64,000 bases of DNA from the NCBI RefSeq assembly GCF_020165495.1, contig NZ_JAIUIE010000001.1, positions 372,001 to 436,000 on the forward strand, in the 5' to 3' direction. The notes under the pieces were generated by a model. The model was given only the letters and a program-made list of their open reading frames with translations. It did not search any database and was not told where the DNA came from. Each line of letters starts with the position of its first letter. Position 1 is the first letter of the stretch. Below, in pieces: positions 35,590 through 42,681 of this stretch. This stretch comes from Mesorhizobium sp. BR1-1-16. Its GTDB lineage: Bacteria > Pseudomonadota > Alphaproteobacteria > Rhizobiales > Kaistiaceae. Both the position numbers and the translations under genes were made by a program.

Positions 35590-35881
35590 CGTCCAAGCGT
35601 GGACCGGTGCCCCCATTGATCGGTCACCGGCCCCTTCCTTCGTGGAATTACATCTTCCATCTGCAGCCCGGTTCTTTGCCGGCTGGTGCTGGGCAGCGCG
35701 CGGTGTCGGTCGTCTCGAAAGCCTTCGGCAATTGCACGAAAGGCTTCGGTGAACGCCAGCTTCGTCATCGAGAAAAACGATCGGATCGGCAGGATCTGGC
35801 GTGCCGGGTCCGACACTCCCCCCTTGATCGCGACAGCAAGTTGCGCTGGCATCGGCAATCGTCACTCATTCTGTGATCATC
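35590..35881. other. Gene-free stretch before the ECF42 operon
   Basis: About 290 bp without a supported gene. Overlapping open frames on both strands lack ribosome sites and family resemblance. The ECF42-type promoter follows immediately. Confidence 0.5.
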
Positions 35882-35908
35882 TGTCGGTCGGCGGTCGTGC
35901 CAATCGTC
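35882..35908 (+). promoter_or_regulatory. ECF42-type promoter of the DGPF-sigma operon
   Basis: TGTCGG, 17 bases, CGTCC, 27 bp upstream of the DGPF start. A TGTCGA -35 and CGA/TC -10 have been described for ECF42 sigma factors in Streptomyces. The same motif with the same spacing occurs before the VOC gene at 37580. Autoregulation by the downstream sigma factor is inferred. Confidence 0.7.
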
Positions 35909-35935
35909 CTAGCTTCGATGTGGAAGGGAACACCC

Positions 35936-36307
35936 ATGCTCTACGCCATCCTTTGCTATCATTCCGAAGATGTCGTTGGTTCCTGGACCAAGGAGGAGGA
36001 TGCGGCCGTCATGGCAAAGCTCGCCATCGTCCAGCAGAAGCTGGCCAGCGAGGGCCGGCTCGGTCCCGTGGCACGGTTGCTACCGACGACGGCCGCGACG
36101 ACGCTGCGCAAGGATCAGGATCCTCCGCTGGTTCTCGATGGCCCCTTTGCCGAGACCAAGGAGCAGCTCCTCGGCTTTTATCTCGTCGAGGGCGGCTCGC
36201 TCGAGGACATTCTCGACACGACGCGCGAACTCGCGGCGGCCAATCCCGGCGGGGCCTATGAGGTTCGGCCGGTCGGCGACTTCTTTCCAGGGGCATTGAG
36301 ACCGTGA
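35936..36307 (+). CDS. YciI-related DGPF-domain protein, ECF42 partner
   Basis: A 123-residue protein starting MLYAILCYHSEDVVGSWTKE, with the diagnostic LVLDGPFAETKEQLLGFYLV. GGAAGGGAA upstream selects the ATG at 35936. Its stop overlaps the GTG of the sigma factor (GTGA), so the two are translationally coupled. DGPF proteins are the constant genetic partners of ECF42 sigma factors; their biochemical role is not established. A second DGPF gene occurs at 24643-25065. Confidence 0.9.
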   Translation: MLYAILCYHSEDVVGSWTKEEDAAVMAKLAIVQQKLASEGRLGPVARLLPTTAATTLRKDQDPPLVLDGPFAETKEQLLGFYLVEGGSLEDILDTTRELAAANPGGAYEVRPVGDFFPGALRP

Positions 36308-37569
36308 CCGATATCGGCTGGATCGAGACGGCGGTTTCGGCGGCGCGCCCCAAGGCGATCAGCGCGCTGCTCCGCTATTTCCGAGACCTCGACATCGCCG
36401 AGGAGGCTTTCCAGGAGGCTTGCCTCAAGGCGCTGAATCTCTGGCCCCAGAACGGGCCTCCGCGTGATCCCTGTGCCTGGCTAATCTTCGTTGGCCGCAA
36501 CGCCGCCATCGATGTCGTCCGCCGACGCAGTCGCGAGGCCGAGCTTCCCGAAGAGGCGGTGCTGTCCGACCTCGGGGATGCCGAGAGCTCGCTGGCTGAC
36601 AGGCTCGACGACGCGCATTATCGCGACGATATCCTGCGGCTGCTCTTCATCTGCTGCCACCCTGACCTCGCCGCCACGCAGCAGGTCGCGCTGGCCCTCC
36701 GGATCGTCTCCGGCCTCACGGTGCCGCAGATCGCACGGGCCTTCCTGGTCGGGGAGAGCGCGATGGAACAGCGCATCACCCGCGCCAAGAGCCGGGTGGC
36801 AAAGGCGGGCGTGCCGTTCGAGACGCCAGGCCCGATCGAACGCGCCGAACGTCTCGCGGCAGTCGCGACCATGATCTACCTCGTCTTCAACGAGGGTTAC
36901 TCTGCCGCGTCCGGAGATATTGCCCGCGCGAGGCTCTGTGACGAGGCGATCCGGCTGGCGCGGCTGTTGCTGCGCCTCTTCCCGGCAGAGCCCGAAATTA
37001 TGGGCCTGACGGCGATGATGCTGCTCCAGCACGCTCGCCTTGCCGCCCGCTTTGATGCGGATGGCGCCGTCGTCCTGCTCGACGATCAGGATCGAAGCCG
37101 CTGGAACGGCGCCATGATTGCCGAAGGCCTTGCGCTGATCGACAAGGCGATGCGCCATCGCCGACCGGGATCTTATCTCATCCAGGCAGCAATCGCCGCG
37201 TTGCATGCGCGCGCCGCGCGACCGGAGGATACCGACTGGCCGCAGATCGATCTTCTCTATGCGACGCTGGAGCACATCCAGCCCTCGCCGGTGGTGACGC
37301 TGAACCGAGCCGTCGCCGTCTCCAAAGTCGCAGGACCTGAGGCGGCGCTGGCGATGATCGATCCGTTGGCTGATCCGCTCGGCGGCTATTTCCATTATTT
37401 TGGCCTGCGGGGCGCGCTGCTCACTCAGCTTGGGCGCGTCGACGAGGCGCGCGACGCCTATGATCGGGCGATCGCGCTGGCGCGGACAGCGCCGGAAGCG
37501 GCCCATATCCGCATGCATCTCGACCGTCTGGCGGCGTCGCCGGCAACGATACCGGCCTCCGGCGGTTGA
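36304..37569 (+). CDS. ECF42-type RNA polymerase sigma factor with C-terminal TPR-like extension
   Basis: A 421-residue protein. Region 2 (AISALLRYFRDLDIAEEAFQ and CAWLIFVGRNAAIDVVRRRS) and region 4 (LALRIVSGLTVPQIARAFLV, ESAMEQRITRAKSR) occupy the first 165 residues. They are followed by a helical extension of about 250 residues with ATMIYLVFNEGYSAASGD and VVTLNRAVAVSKVAGPEAAL. This long extension and the DGPF gene upstream define the ECF42 group, which has no classical anti-sigma factor; the C-terminal domain is thought to control activity. GTG start overlapping the DGPF stop. Confidence 0.93.
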   Translation: MTDIGWIETAVSAARPKAISALLRYFRDLDIAEEAFQEACLKALNLWPQNGPPRDPCAWLIFVGRNAAIDVVRRRSREAELPEEAVLSDLGDAESSLADRLDDAHYRDDILRLLFICCHPDLAATQQVALALRIVSGLTVPQIARAFLVGESAMEQRITRAKSRVAKAGVPFETPGPIERAERLAAVATMIYLVFNEGYSAASGDIARARLCDEAIRLARLLLRLFPAEPEIMGLTAMMLLQHARLAARFDADGAVVLLDDQDRSRWNGAMIAEGLALIDKAMRHRRPGSYLIQAAIAALHARAARPEDTDWPQIDLLYATLEHIQPSPVVTLNRAVAVSKVAGPEAALAMIDPLADPLGGYFHYFGLRGALLTQLGRVDEARDAYDRAIALARTAPEAAHIRMHLDRLAASPATIPASGG

Positions 37570-37579
37570 ACGGCACTTC

Positions 37580-37606
37580 TGTCGGTTCGCGACCCGTTTG
37601 ATCGTC
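37580..37606 (+). promoter_or_regulatory. ECF42-type promoter of the VOC gene
   Basis: TGTCGG, 17 bases, CGTCC. It matches the promoter at 35882 in both boxes, in spacing and in flanking bases (ATCGTCCT before -10 end). It starts 11 bp after the sigma stop codon and lies 53 bp before the VOC start, implying separate ECF42-dependent transcription. Confidence 0.7.
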
Positions 37607-37659
37607 CTTGCAGTGAAGCTGGCCGAAGCGCGGCTTGGCTCGACATGAAGGAGCAGAAG

Positions 37660-38061
37660 ATGACCGAGACGACGGCCCCATCCAACACGATCGTCGGCGT
37701 TGTGCCCTATCTGAGCGTCGACGGCGCCGTGAAGGCGGCTGAGCTCTATATGCGGGCGTTCGGCGCCGAGGAGCTCATGCGCCATCCCGTCGACGATCAG
37801 GGACGCACCATGCATATCCACCTTAAGATCCACGGCGGATCGGTCATGCTGTGCGACTTCTATCCGGAGCATGGCTATCCGCCCGTGCCGCCGCAGGCTT
37901 TCACGATGCATCTGCAGGTGGCCGATCCGGACGTCTGGTGGAACCGCGCCGCTGAAGCGGGCCTCGAAATCGTCGTGCCGCTGGAAAAGATGTTCTGGGG
38001 TGATCGCTACGGCCAGCTCAAGGACGCCTTTGGCGTCCGCTGGTCGATCGGGGGCACCTGA
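37660..38061 (+). CDS. VOC-family (glyoxalase/PhnB-like) protein
   Basis: A 133-residue vicinal-oxygen-chelate protein. Typical PhnB-like features are VVPYLSVDGAVKAAELYMRA, MHIHLKIHGGSVMLCDFYPE and a C-terminal MFWGDRYGQLKDAFGVRWSI. AAGGAG at 37649-37653 selects the ATG at 37660 over the ATG at 37645. It follows the ECF42 sigma gene and has its own ECF42-type promoter. VOC proteins are frequent in ECF42 neighbourhoods. Enzymatic reaction unknown; the metal ligands are only partly recognisable. Confidence 0.88.
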   Translation: MTETTAPSNTIVGVVPYLSVDGAVKAAELYMRAFGAEELMRHPVDDQGRTMHIHLKIHGGSVMLCDFYPEHGYPPVPPQAFTMHLQVADPDVWWNRAAEAGLEIVVPLEKMFWGDRYGQLKDAFGVRWSIGGT

Positions 38062-38075
38062 ACCTCCACTGCAAC

Positions 38076-38110
38076 GAAAAACGGCGGCGCGGATCGCTCC
38101 GCACCGCCGT
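38076..38110 (-). terminator. Terminator of glnII
   Basis: Stem ACGGCGGTGCGGA / TCCGCGCCGCCGT on the minus strand (one mismatch, 4-base loop) followed by TTTTC. It also separates glnII from the convergent VOC gene. Confidence 0.75.
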
Positions 38111-38129
38111 GTCAGTCGTTCCTGTCTGA

Positions 38130-39170
38130 TCAGGCAGCGGCAGTCGCCTCGCTCTCGATCGACACTTCCGAGATCGTCTTCAGGATCTGCGAAGCGATCT
38201 GGTAGGGGTCGCCCTGAGAATTCGGGCGGCGATCTTCGAGATAGCCCTTGTAGTCGTTCTTGATGAACGAGTGCGGGACGCGGATCGAGGCGCCGCGATC
38301 AGCCACGCCGTAGCTGAACTTGTTCCACGGGGCGGTCTCGTGCTTGCCAGTCAGGCGCTTGTCGTTGTCCGGACCATAGACCGCGATGTGGTCGTGCAGG
38401 TTCTTCTCGAAAGCCGCCATGAGCTGCTCGAAATAACCCTTGCCGCCGACTTCACGCATATATTTGGTCGAGAAGTTGGCGTGCATGCCCGAGCCGTTCC
38501 AGTCCGTGTCGCCAAGCGGCTTGCAGTGGAACTCGATGTCGACGCCGTACTTTTCGGTGAGGCGCAGCAGCAGGTAGCGGGCCATCCAGACTTCGTCGGC
38601 CGCCTTCTTGGAGCCCTTGCCGAAAATCTGGAATTCCCACTGGCCCTTCGCGACTTCCGCGTTGATGCCTTCGTGGTTGATGCCGGCCGCGAGGCAGAGC
38701 TCAAGATGCTCCTCGACGATCTCGCGTGCGACATTGCCGACATTCTTGAAGCCGACGCCGGTGTAATACGGACCCTGCGGAGCGGGGTAGCCGCTCTCCG
38801 GGAAGCCGAGCGGGCGGCCGTCCTTGTAGAAGAAATATTCCTGCTCGAAGCCGAACCAGGCGCCGGCATCATCAAGGATCGTGGCGCGCTTGTTCGAGGA
38901 ATGCGGCGTGACGCCATCGGGCATCATGACCTCGCACATGACGAGGGCGCCGTTCTTGCGGGCAGGATCAGGATAGACAGCGACCGGCTTCAGCACGCAA
39001 TCCGAGCTGCGGCCCTCGGCCTGCATGGTCGACGAACCGTCGAAGCCCCAAAGCGGAAGCTCTTCAAGGGTCGGGAATACGTCGAACTCCTTGATCTGCG
39101 TCTTGCCACGCAGACTCGGAACGGGCGTGTACCCGTCGAGCCAAATGTACTCCAGTTTGAACTTTGTCAT
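38130..39170 (-). CDS. glnII: Glutamine synthetase II (eukaryote-type)
   Basis: A 346-residue GSII, the shorter eukaryote-like octameric or decameric enzyme typical of rhizobia. It begins MTKFKLEYIWLDGYTPVPSL. Active-site segments are LPLWGFDGSSTMQAEGRSSD, WFGFEQEYFFYKDGRPLG, INAEVAKGQWEFQIFG, GSGMHANFST and DRGASIRVPHSF. It condenses glutamate and ammonia with ATP. GSII lacks the adenylylation Tyr and is controlled mainly at transcription by NtrC and sigma-54 in rhizobia; a -24/-12 element is present at 39264-39279. The window also encodes GlnA (type I). Confidence 0.96.
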   Translation of the reverse strand: MTKFKLEYIWLDGYTPVPSLRGKTQIKEFDVFPTLEELPLWGFDGSSTMQAEGRSSDCVLKPVAVYPDPARKNGALVMCEVMMPDGVTPHSSNKRATILDDAGAWFGFEQEYFFYKDGRPLGFPESGYPAPQGPYYTGVGFKNVGNVAREIVEEHLELCLAAGINHEGINAEVAKGQWEFQIFGKGSKKAADEVWMARYLLLRLTEKYGVDIEFHCKPLGDTDWNGSGMHANFSTKYMREVGGKGYFEQLMAAFEKNLHDHIAVYGPDNDKRLTGKHETAPWNKFSYGVADRGASIRVPHSFIKNDYKGYLEDRRPNSQGDPYQIASQILKTISEVSIESEATAAA

Positions 39171-39263
39171 TTAGGTCTCTCGTTAGGTGATGACGCAAAG
39201 CGCCCCAGAACCTCTCGCTGCCAGCCCGCGGCCTGCTCGGATCGCTAGCGCCGTCCATGATGA

Positions 39264-39279
39264 AGCATTTTGCATGCCA
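39264..39279 (-). promoter_or_regulatory. Candidate sigma-54 promoter of glnII
   Basis: On the minus strand TGGCATGCAAAATGCT has GG and GC separated by exactly 10 bases (consensus TGGCACG-N4-TTGCA; ATGC instead of TTGC). It lies about 95 bp before glnII. Two TGGTGC half-sites, at 39493-39498 and 39519-39524, lie at an NtrC enhancer distance upstream. Confidence 0.55.
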
Positions 39280-39659
39280 TTCTACGCGGCACGGCGTCGC
39301 GACCGGTTCGCCGGCGGATGAATCGACAGGCATGCCGCATTCTACGGCGCCGCTGCCGGGGGTGGGGGCCGCGATTGGGGCAGTAGATACGCACCGTTCT
39401 TGAGCGCCAAAAAGCGGCATGACGCATTGTGAGGCAGCAGGGCGCGTCAAAACGCCCATGCAGCGGGCGGTGCAGCGCCGTCGCCACGAGAAGCACCATC
39501 CAGCGACTGCTGATCCGAGCACCAAAAGTCATGGTTGATCATATTGTAGTCAACTGCTGCATATTTTGCATCTTTATAGCGCAAGACGTGTGCAATCCAT
39601 GTTATGAATCACCATATGCAGTGACCAGCGGATGACCGCGCAACAATGGAGTGAGTGCA
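39280..39659. other. Divergent regulatory region between glnII and DUF2735 gene
   Basis: 380 bp without a supported gene. It becomes AT-rich from about 39535 (TGATCATATTGTAGTCAAC), consistent with promoter DNA for the rightward DUF2735 gene. It holds the possible NtrC half-sites for glnII. Confidence 0.5.
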
Positions 39660-39863
39660 GTGACTGCAAGTGTTCAAAGAGAATCTGCGAAGATCTATGA
39701 ATTTCCCACTGGTGGACGTGCAGCACGTGCGCGCGGTCTTGAGGCTCATCTCGGCCTGACCAGCATCGAGCGCGAAATGGCGTCGCTGCCGAATACGGTT
39801 TATGGCGACAGCTGGTATCACGATGTGGCCATCGACGAAGACGACACGGCCGGCCGCCACTGA
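39660..39863 (+). CDS. DUF2735 family small protein
   Basis: A 67-residue protein with the family hallmark RESAKIYEFPTGGRAARARG near the N-terminus and NTVYGDSWYHDVAIDED near the end. DUF2735 proteins occur almost only in Rhizobiales and are commonly encoded beside glnII, as here, suggesting a nitrogen-related role. GTG at 39660 is preferred because GGAG lies 8 bases upstream and the family begins shortly before RESAKIY; a GTG at 39651 is the alternative. Followed by a strong terminator. Confidence 0.88.
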   Translation: MTASVQRESAKIYEFPTGGRAARARGLEAHLGLTSIEREMASLPNTVYGDSWYHDVAIDEDDTAGRH

Positions 39864-39922
39864 TGCCCGCACCGGATGCAGACGGCCACAGGCGACGATC
39901 CGCTTCGTTGGAAGAAGAATTC

Positions 39923-39957
39923 AAAGGGCCGATGCAGCTGATGCATCGGCCCTTTTC
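39923..39957 (+). terminator. Terminator of the DUF2735 gene
   Basis: A 13-bp stem (AAGGGCCGATGCA / TGCATCGGCCCTT) with a 5-base loop, followed by TTTTC. It can also act on the convergent gene. Confidence 0.9.
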
Positions 39958-39986
39958 GTTTCGGCCCGCCAGCTGATCCGCCGCGT

Positions 39987-41033
39987 CTAGGGATTGGCAG
40001 GCGCCGCGCTGAGCGGAGGACGAACAGCGGGATCATAGCTTTCGCTCTCGACGGCGATCCGCGTCCCGCTCTTGAATGACCGGATGGCCGCGTCGGCGAG
40101 CATCAGCGCCCTTCGCCCGGCCCGCGCATGCACCGGCGGCGGCTCACCCGCCTGCAGCGCGGCGATCACGGCGTCCATGTGCGCATCGAATGTCAGGTAG
40201 AAGCTGCGATCGCGATCGTTGAAATAGCCGGCCTGCCAGACTTCCGCCGTTTCGCTGCCGGCGGCGTTGAAGGTGAACCGTCGCACGGTGTCCTCGATCA
40301 GGAGACGGCCAGCCGTGCCGCTGATCTCGACGCGGTGCGTATCGGGATAGGCGTAGGAGGTGTCATAGGAGCCGATCAAGCTTCCTACCGCGCCATTTGC
40401 GAACCGCAGCGACAGCGCCATCGTCCGGAACGTGCCTGCCTCGGTGATGTCGGTCATCTCGGCCATCACCGAAACGATCGGCCCGACGAGGAACTCCAGC
40501 ATGTCGAAGCCGTGGCACTGCGTTTCGATCAGATTGTTGAACGGATGGCTGAGTCCGCCTTCGCCGCCGAAACGCCAACTGGCAAAGGTCATGGCGCCGA
40601 GCCGCCCCGCATCGATGGCGTGGCGGGCCATCACGACAGGCCGCGCGTAGCGGTGATTGAAATTGATCGCGAAGAAGAGATCGCGCTGCGATGCCGCCTC
40701 GATCAAGGCGTCGGCCTCGGCAAGATCGAACACCAGCGGTTTCTCGACAAAGAGCGGGATGCCCGCTTTGATCAGGTCCAGCGTCGGTGCGAAATGCTGT
40801 TCGTTGGGCAGCGAGACGCAGATGAGATCGGGACGCTCAGCCTCGATCATCGCGGCAACGTCCGTGTAGCCGCGAACGCCGAATGCTTCCGCGCGCCGGG
40901 CGACACGCTCCGGATTTCGGCCGACCACGGCCCGGAAGTCGACATCCTCGCGCGCCGCCAGCACACGCGCATGCTGCAGGCCCCAGTTACCGACACCGAC
41001 GACGGCGATCCTCAAGCGGTCATGAGCTGACAT
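39987..41033 (-). CDS. Gfo/Idh/MocA-family oxidoreductase
   Basis: A 348-residue dehydrogenase. Nucleotide motif IAVVGVGNWGLQHARVLAAR, the EKP motif in LFVEKPLVFDLAEAD, and the substrate-domain segment NLIETQCHGFDMLEFLVGP with the catalytic His. GGGGGAAA upstream selects the ATG at 41033. It is monocistronic and not linked to the other Gfo/Idh genes at 3171 and 21125. The substrate is unknown; sugars, cyclitols and glycosides are the usual range. Confidence 0.9.
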   Translation of the reverse strand: MSAHDRLRIAVVGVGNWGLQHARVLAAREDVDFRAVVGRNPERVARRAEAFGVRGYTDVAAMIEAERPDLICVSLPNEQHFAPTLDLIKAGIPLFVEKPLVFDLAEADALIEAASQRDLFFAINFNHRYARPVVMARHAIDAGRLGAMTFASWRFGGEGGLSHPFNNLIETQCHGFDMLEFLVGPIVSVMAEMTDITEAGTFRTMALSLRFANGAVGSLIGSYDTSYAYPDTHRVEISGTAGRLLIEDTVRRFTFNAAGSETAEVWQAGYFNDRDRSFYLTFDAHMDAVIAALQAGEPPPVHARAGRRALMLADAAIRSFKSGTRIAVESESYDPAVRPPLSAAPANP

Positions 41034-41341
41034 GGTTTCCCCCAGATGGCGCCAGCCAGAGTGCGGCGGGCGTTTCGCGGCTATCAAGAAGCGTGACCGC
41101 CGCGGAGACCGGCATGGCCGGACCGCTGTTCAGCCTTGGGCCCGCGAAGGACGACCGGCAATTCCGGTCGGTTGACAATCGCGTGTATCTAGTCGCCAGC
41201 GAAGCTCGTAACGTCAAGCACATGACGACAGGGATCGATGCTTCGTGAAGGGGCATCAAGACAGGAATCGGGAAAGCCATCTCAGCACAGAAGACTATCG
41301 TTCGCACGGCCGGCTGGCGCCTTTGCTGGGCGGCCCTCCTC

Positions 41342-41812
41342 ATGAGCCTCGCCGCTGCCACAGGCGCCTCGGCAGGCGAGGTCGTATCCTTCGACAGCGC
41401 TGGCGCCGTGAACGGGACGATCATCGTCCACACGAAGGAGCGCCGGCTCTATCTCGTCGTCGCCCCTGGCGTTGCCATGCGATACAGCGTCGGCGTTGGC
41501 AAGACCGGGCGCCAGTGGAAGGGTGCTTCCTCCATCAGCGGCAAATATCTCAAGCCGAACTGGGAGCCACCGAGCGAGATCCGTCGCGACAGTCCGACGC
41601 TGCCTGAGATCATTCCATCCGGATCGCCTCAAAACCCGATGGGCGCCGCCGCCATGACGATCGCCGGCGGTCTCTATGCCATTCACGGAACGAACAAGCC
41701 GGCTTCGATCGGCAAATTCGTGTCCTATGGCTGTATCCGGATGTTCAATGAGGACATTCTCGATCTCTTCGACCGCGTCAGCGTCGGCACGCCGGTCGTC
41801 GTCACCCCCTGA
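41342..41812 (+). CDS. L,D-transpeptidase (YkuD domain), start uncertain
   Basis: Exported peptidoglycan cross-linking or lipoprotein-anchoring enzyme of the ErfK/YbiS/YkuD type. The catalytic block reads YAIHGTNKPASIGKFVSYGC followed by IRM, keeping the His and Cys; the usual SHGC is SYGC, a variant seen in rhizobial paralogs. From the ATG at 41342 the signal sequence is truncated. In the same frame upstream, IVRTAGWRLCWAALL completes an ideal signal peptide, but no ATG, GTG or TTG occurs between the in-frame stop at 41246 and 41342. An ATC start (41267 or 41279) is possible. Its 3' end overlaps the convergent Crp/Fnr gene by 11 bp. Confidence 0.85.
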   Translation: MSLAAATGASAGEVVSFDSAGAVNGTIIVHTKERRLYLVVAPGVAMRYSVGVGKTGRQWKGASSISGKYLKPNWEPPSEIRRDSPTLPEIIPSGSPQNPMGAAAMTIAGGLYAIHGTNKPASIGKFVSYGCIRMFNEDILDLFDRVSVGTPVVVTP

Positions 41813-42551
41813 ACCTGGGTTCGGCGCCCTGCGGTTGCATGATGGACGCCGCGGGGAACGCGCCGGACTCATGTTCTGAAGGGCGGCCGGTATCGTCGGG
41901 TTCGTCGACGAGAACGTTCAGCAAGGACGCGTGGATCTCAAGTTGAGCCTTGTAGCTGATATAGCCCAAACGCCTGAATTTGTTCATGAAGAAGCTGACG
42001 CGCGAGCGGGTTGTCCCGATCATTTCCGCCAATGTTTCCTGGCTGATCTTCGGGAGTACAGGCTCGACAGGGGTGTCGCTGCCATAATTGGCTAGCAGCA
42101 GCAGCGCACGCGCCAGGCGTTTTTCGCTGGAATTGAACAATTGGTCGACCAAGTCTTCATCCGCGCGAATGGACCGCTTGAGCATTCGCTCGAGAAAGAA
42201 TCGCGAAAACGCAGGATCGGTCTGGAGAAGCGCTGAAATCGAATCCTGATCGAACCGTGTGATCGCGCAATCGGTCAGGGCGGTCGCGGTCGCCATGCGC
42301 CGGGTCTGTCCCGCGAGGCAACCTTGGCCGAAGAATTCGTCGCGCCCGAGCAATGCGATGACGACTTCTTTGCCGCCTGAAGACGCGACCGTCAGCTTGA
42401 TCTTTCCGCGGCGGATATAGAAAACCGACTCGGCGATCGAACCTTGCGTGAAGAGTGTGAATTTTTTCGGATAGTTCGAGAGAGAGCGTCCCGATCCAGC
42501 GATATTGAGGAAATGCTCGCTGTCTACATCAGGCGGGTCTTGGAGTGTCAC
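41802..42551 (-). CDS. Crp/Fnr-family transcriptional regulator
   Basis: A 249-residue regulator. The cyclic-nucleotide-binding-like domain covers about residues 15-135 (FTLFTQGSIAESVFYIRRGK and LLGRDEFFGQGCLAGQTRRM). The helix-turn-helix is near 165-200 with ISQETLAEMIGTTRSRVSFF and MNKFRRLGYISY. It lacks the Cys cluster of oxygen-sensing FNR, so it is Crp-like or of an uncharacterised rhizobial group. A Pro/Glu-rich tail follows the HTH. GTG start with AGGG upstream. It is divergent from the ice-binding autotransporter, and a 16-bp palindrome of CRP geometry lies between them, making the autotransporter its probable target. Confidence 0.9.
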   Translation of the reverse strand: MTLQDPPDVDSEHFLNIAGSGRSLSNYPKKFTLFTQGSIAESVFYIRRGKIKLTVASSGGKEVVIALLGRDEFFGQGCLAGQTRRMATATALTDCAITRFDQDSISALLQTDPAFSRFFLERMLKRSIRADEDLVDQLFNSSEKRLARALLLLANYGSDTPVEPVLPKISQETLAEMIGTTRSRVSFFMNKFRRLGYISYKAQLEIHASLLNVLVDEPDDTGRPSEHESGAFPAASIMQPQGAEPRFRG

Positions 42552-42604
42552 AAATATATCCCTGTCTTGGTTATTCGCTTTTTTGTCGTTTATTGAGAAA
42601 ATAG

Positions 42605-42620
42605 TGAGCTATCCTGCTCA
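42605..42620. promoter_or_regulatory. CRP-type palindrome TGAGC-N6-GCTCA
   Basis: A perfect 5-bp inverted repeat with a 6-base spacer, the same geometry as the CRP site TGTGA-N6-TCACA. It lies in the AT-rich 130-bp divergent region, 53 bp from the Crp/Fnr start and 61 bp from the autotransporter start. Confidence 0.55.
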
Positions 42621-42681
42621 TAATAACTTCGTGAAACCCGGTAAGTTCCATAAATATAAATTGGCGCCCGGGGATATAAAT

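Noticed and set aside
35556-35858. Overlapping open frames between the Cys-rich gene and the ECF42 operon
   Set aside because: No ribosome sites, no family resemblance and overlap with a hairpin; treated as intergenic.
39184-39220. Second possible sigma-54 box TGGGGCGCTTTGC before glnII
   Set aside because: The GG-GC spacing is 8 instead of 10 bases.
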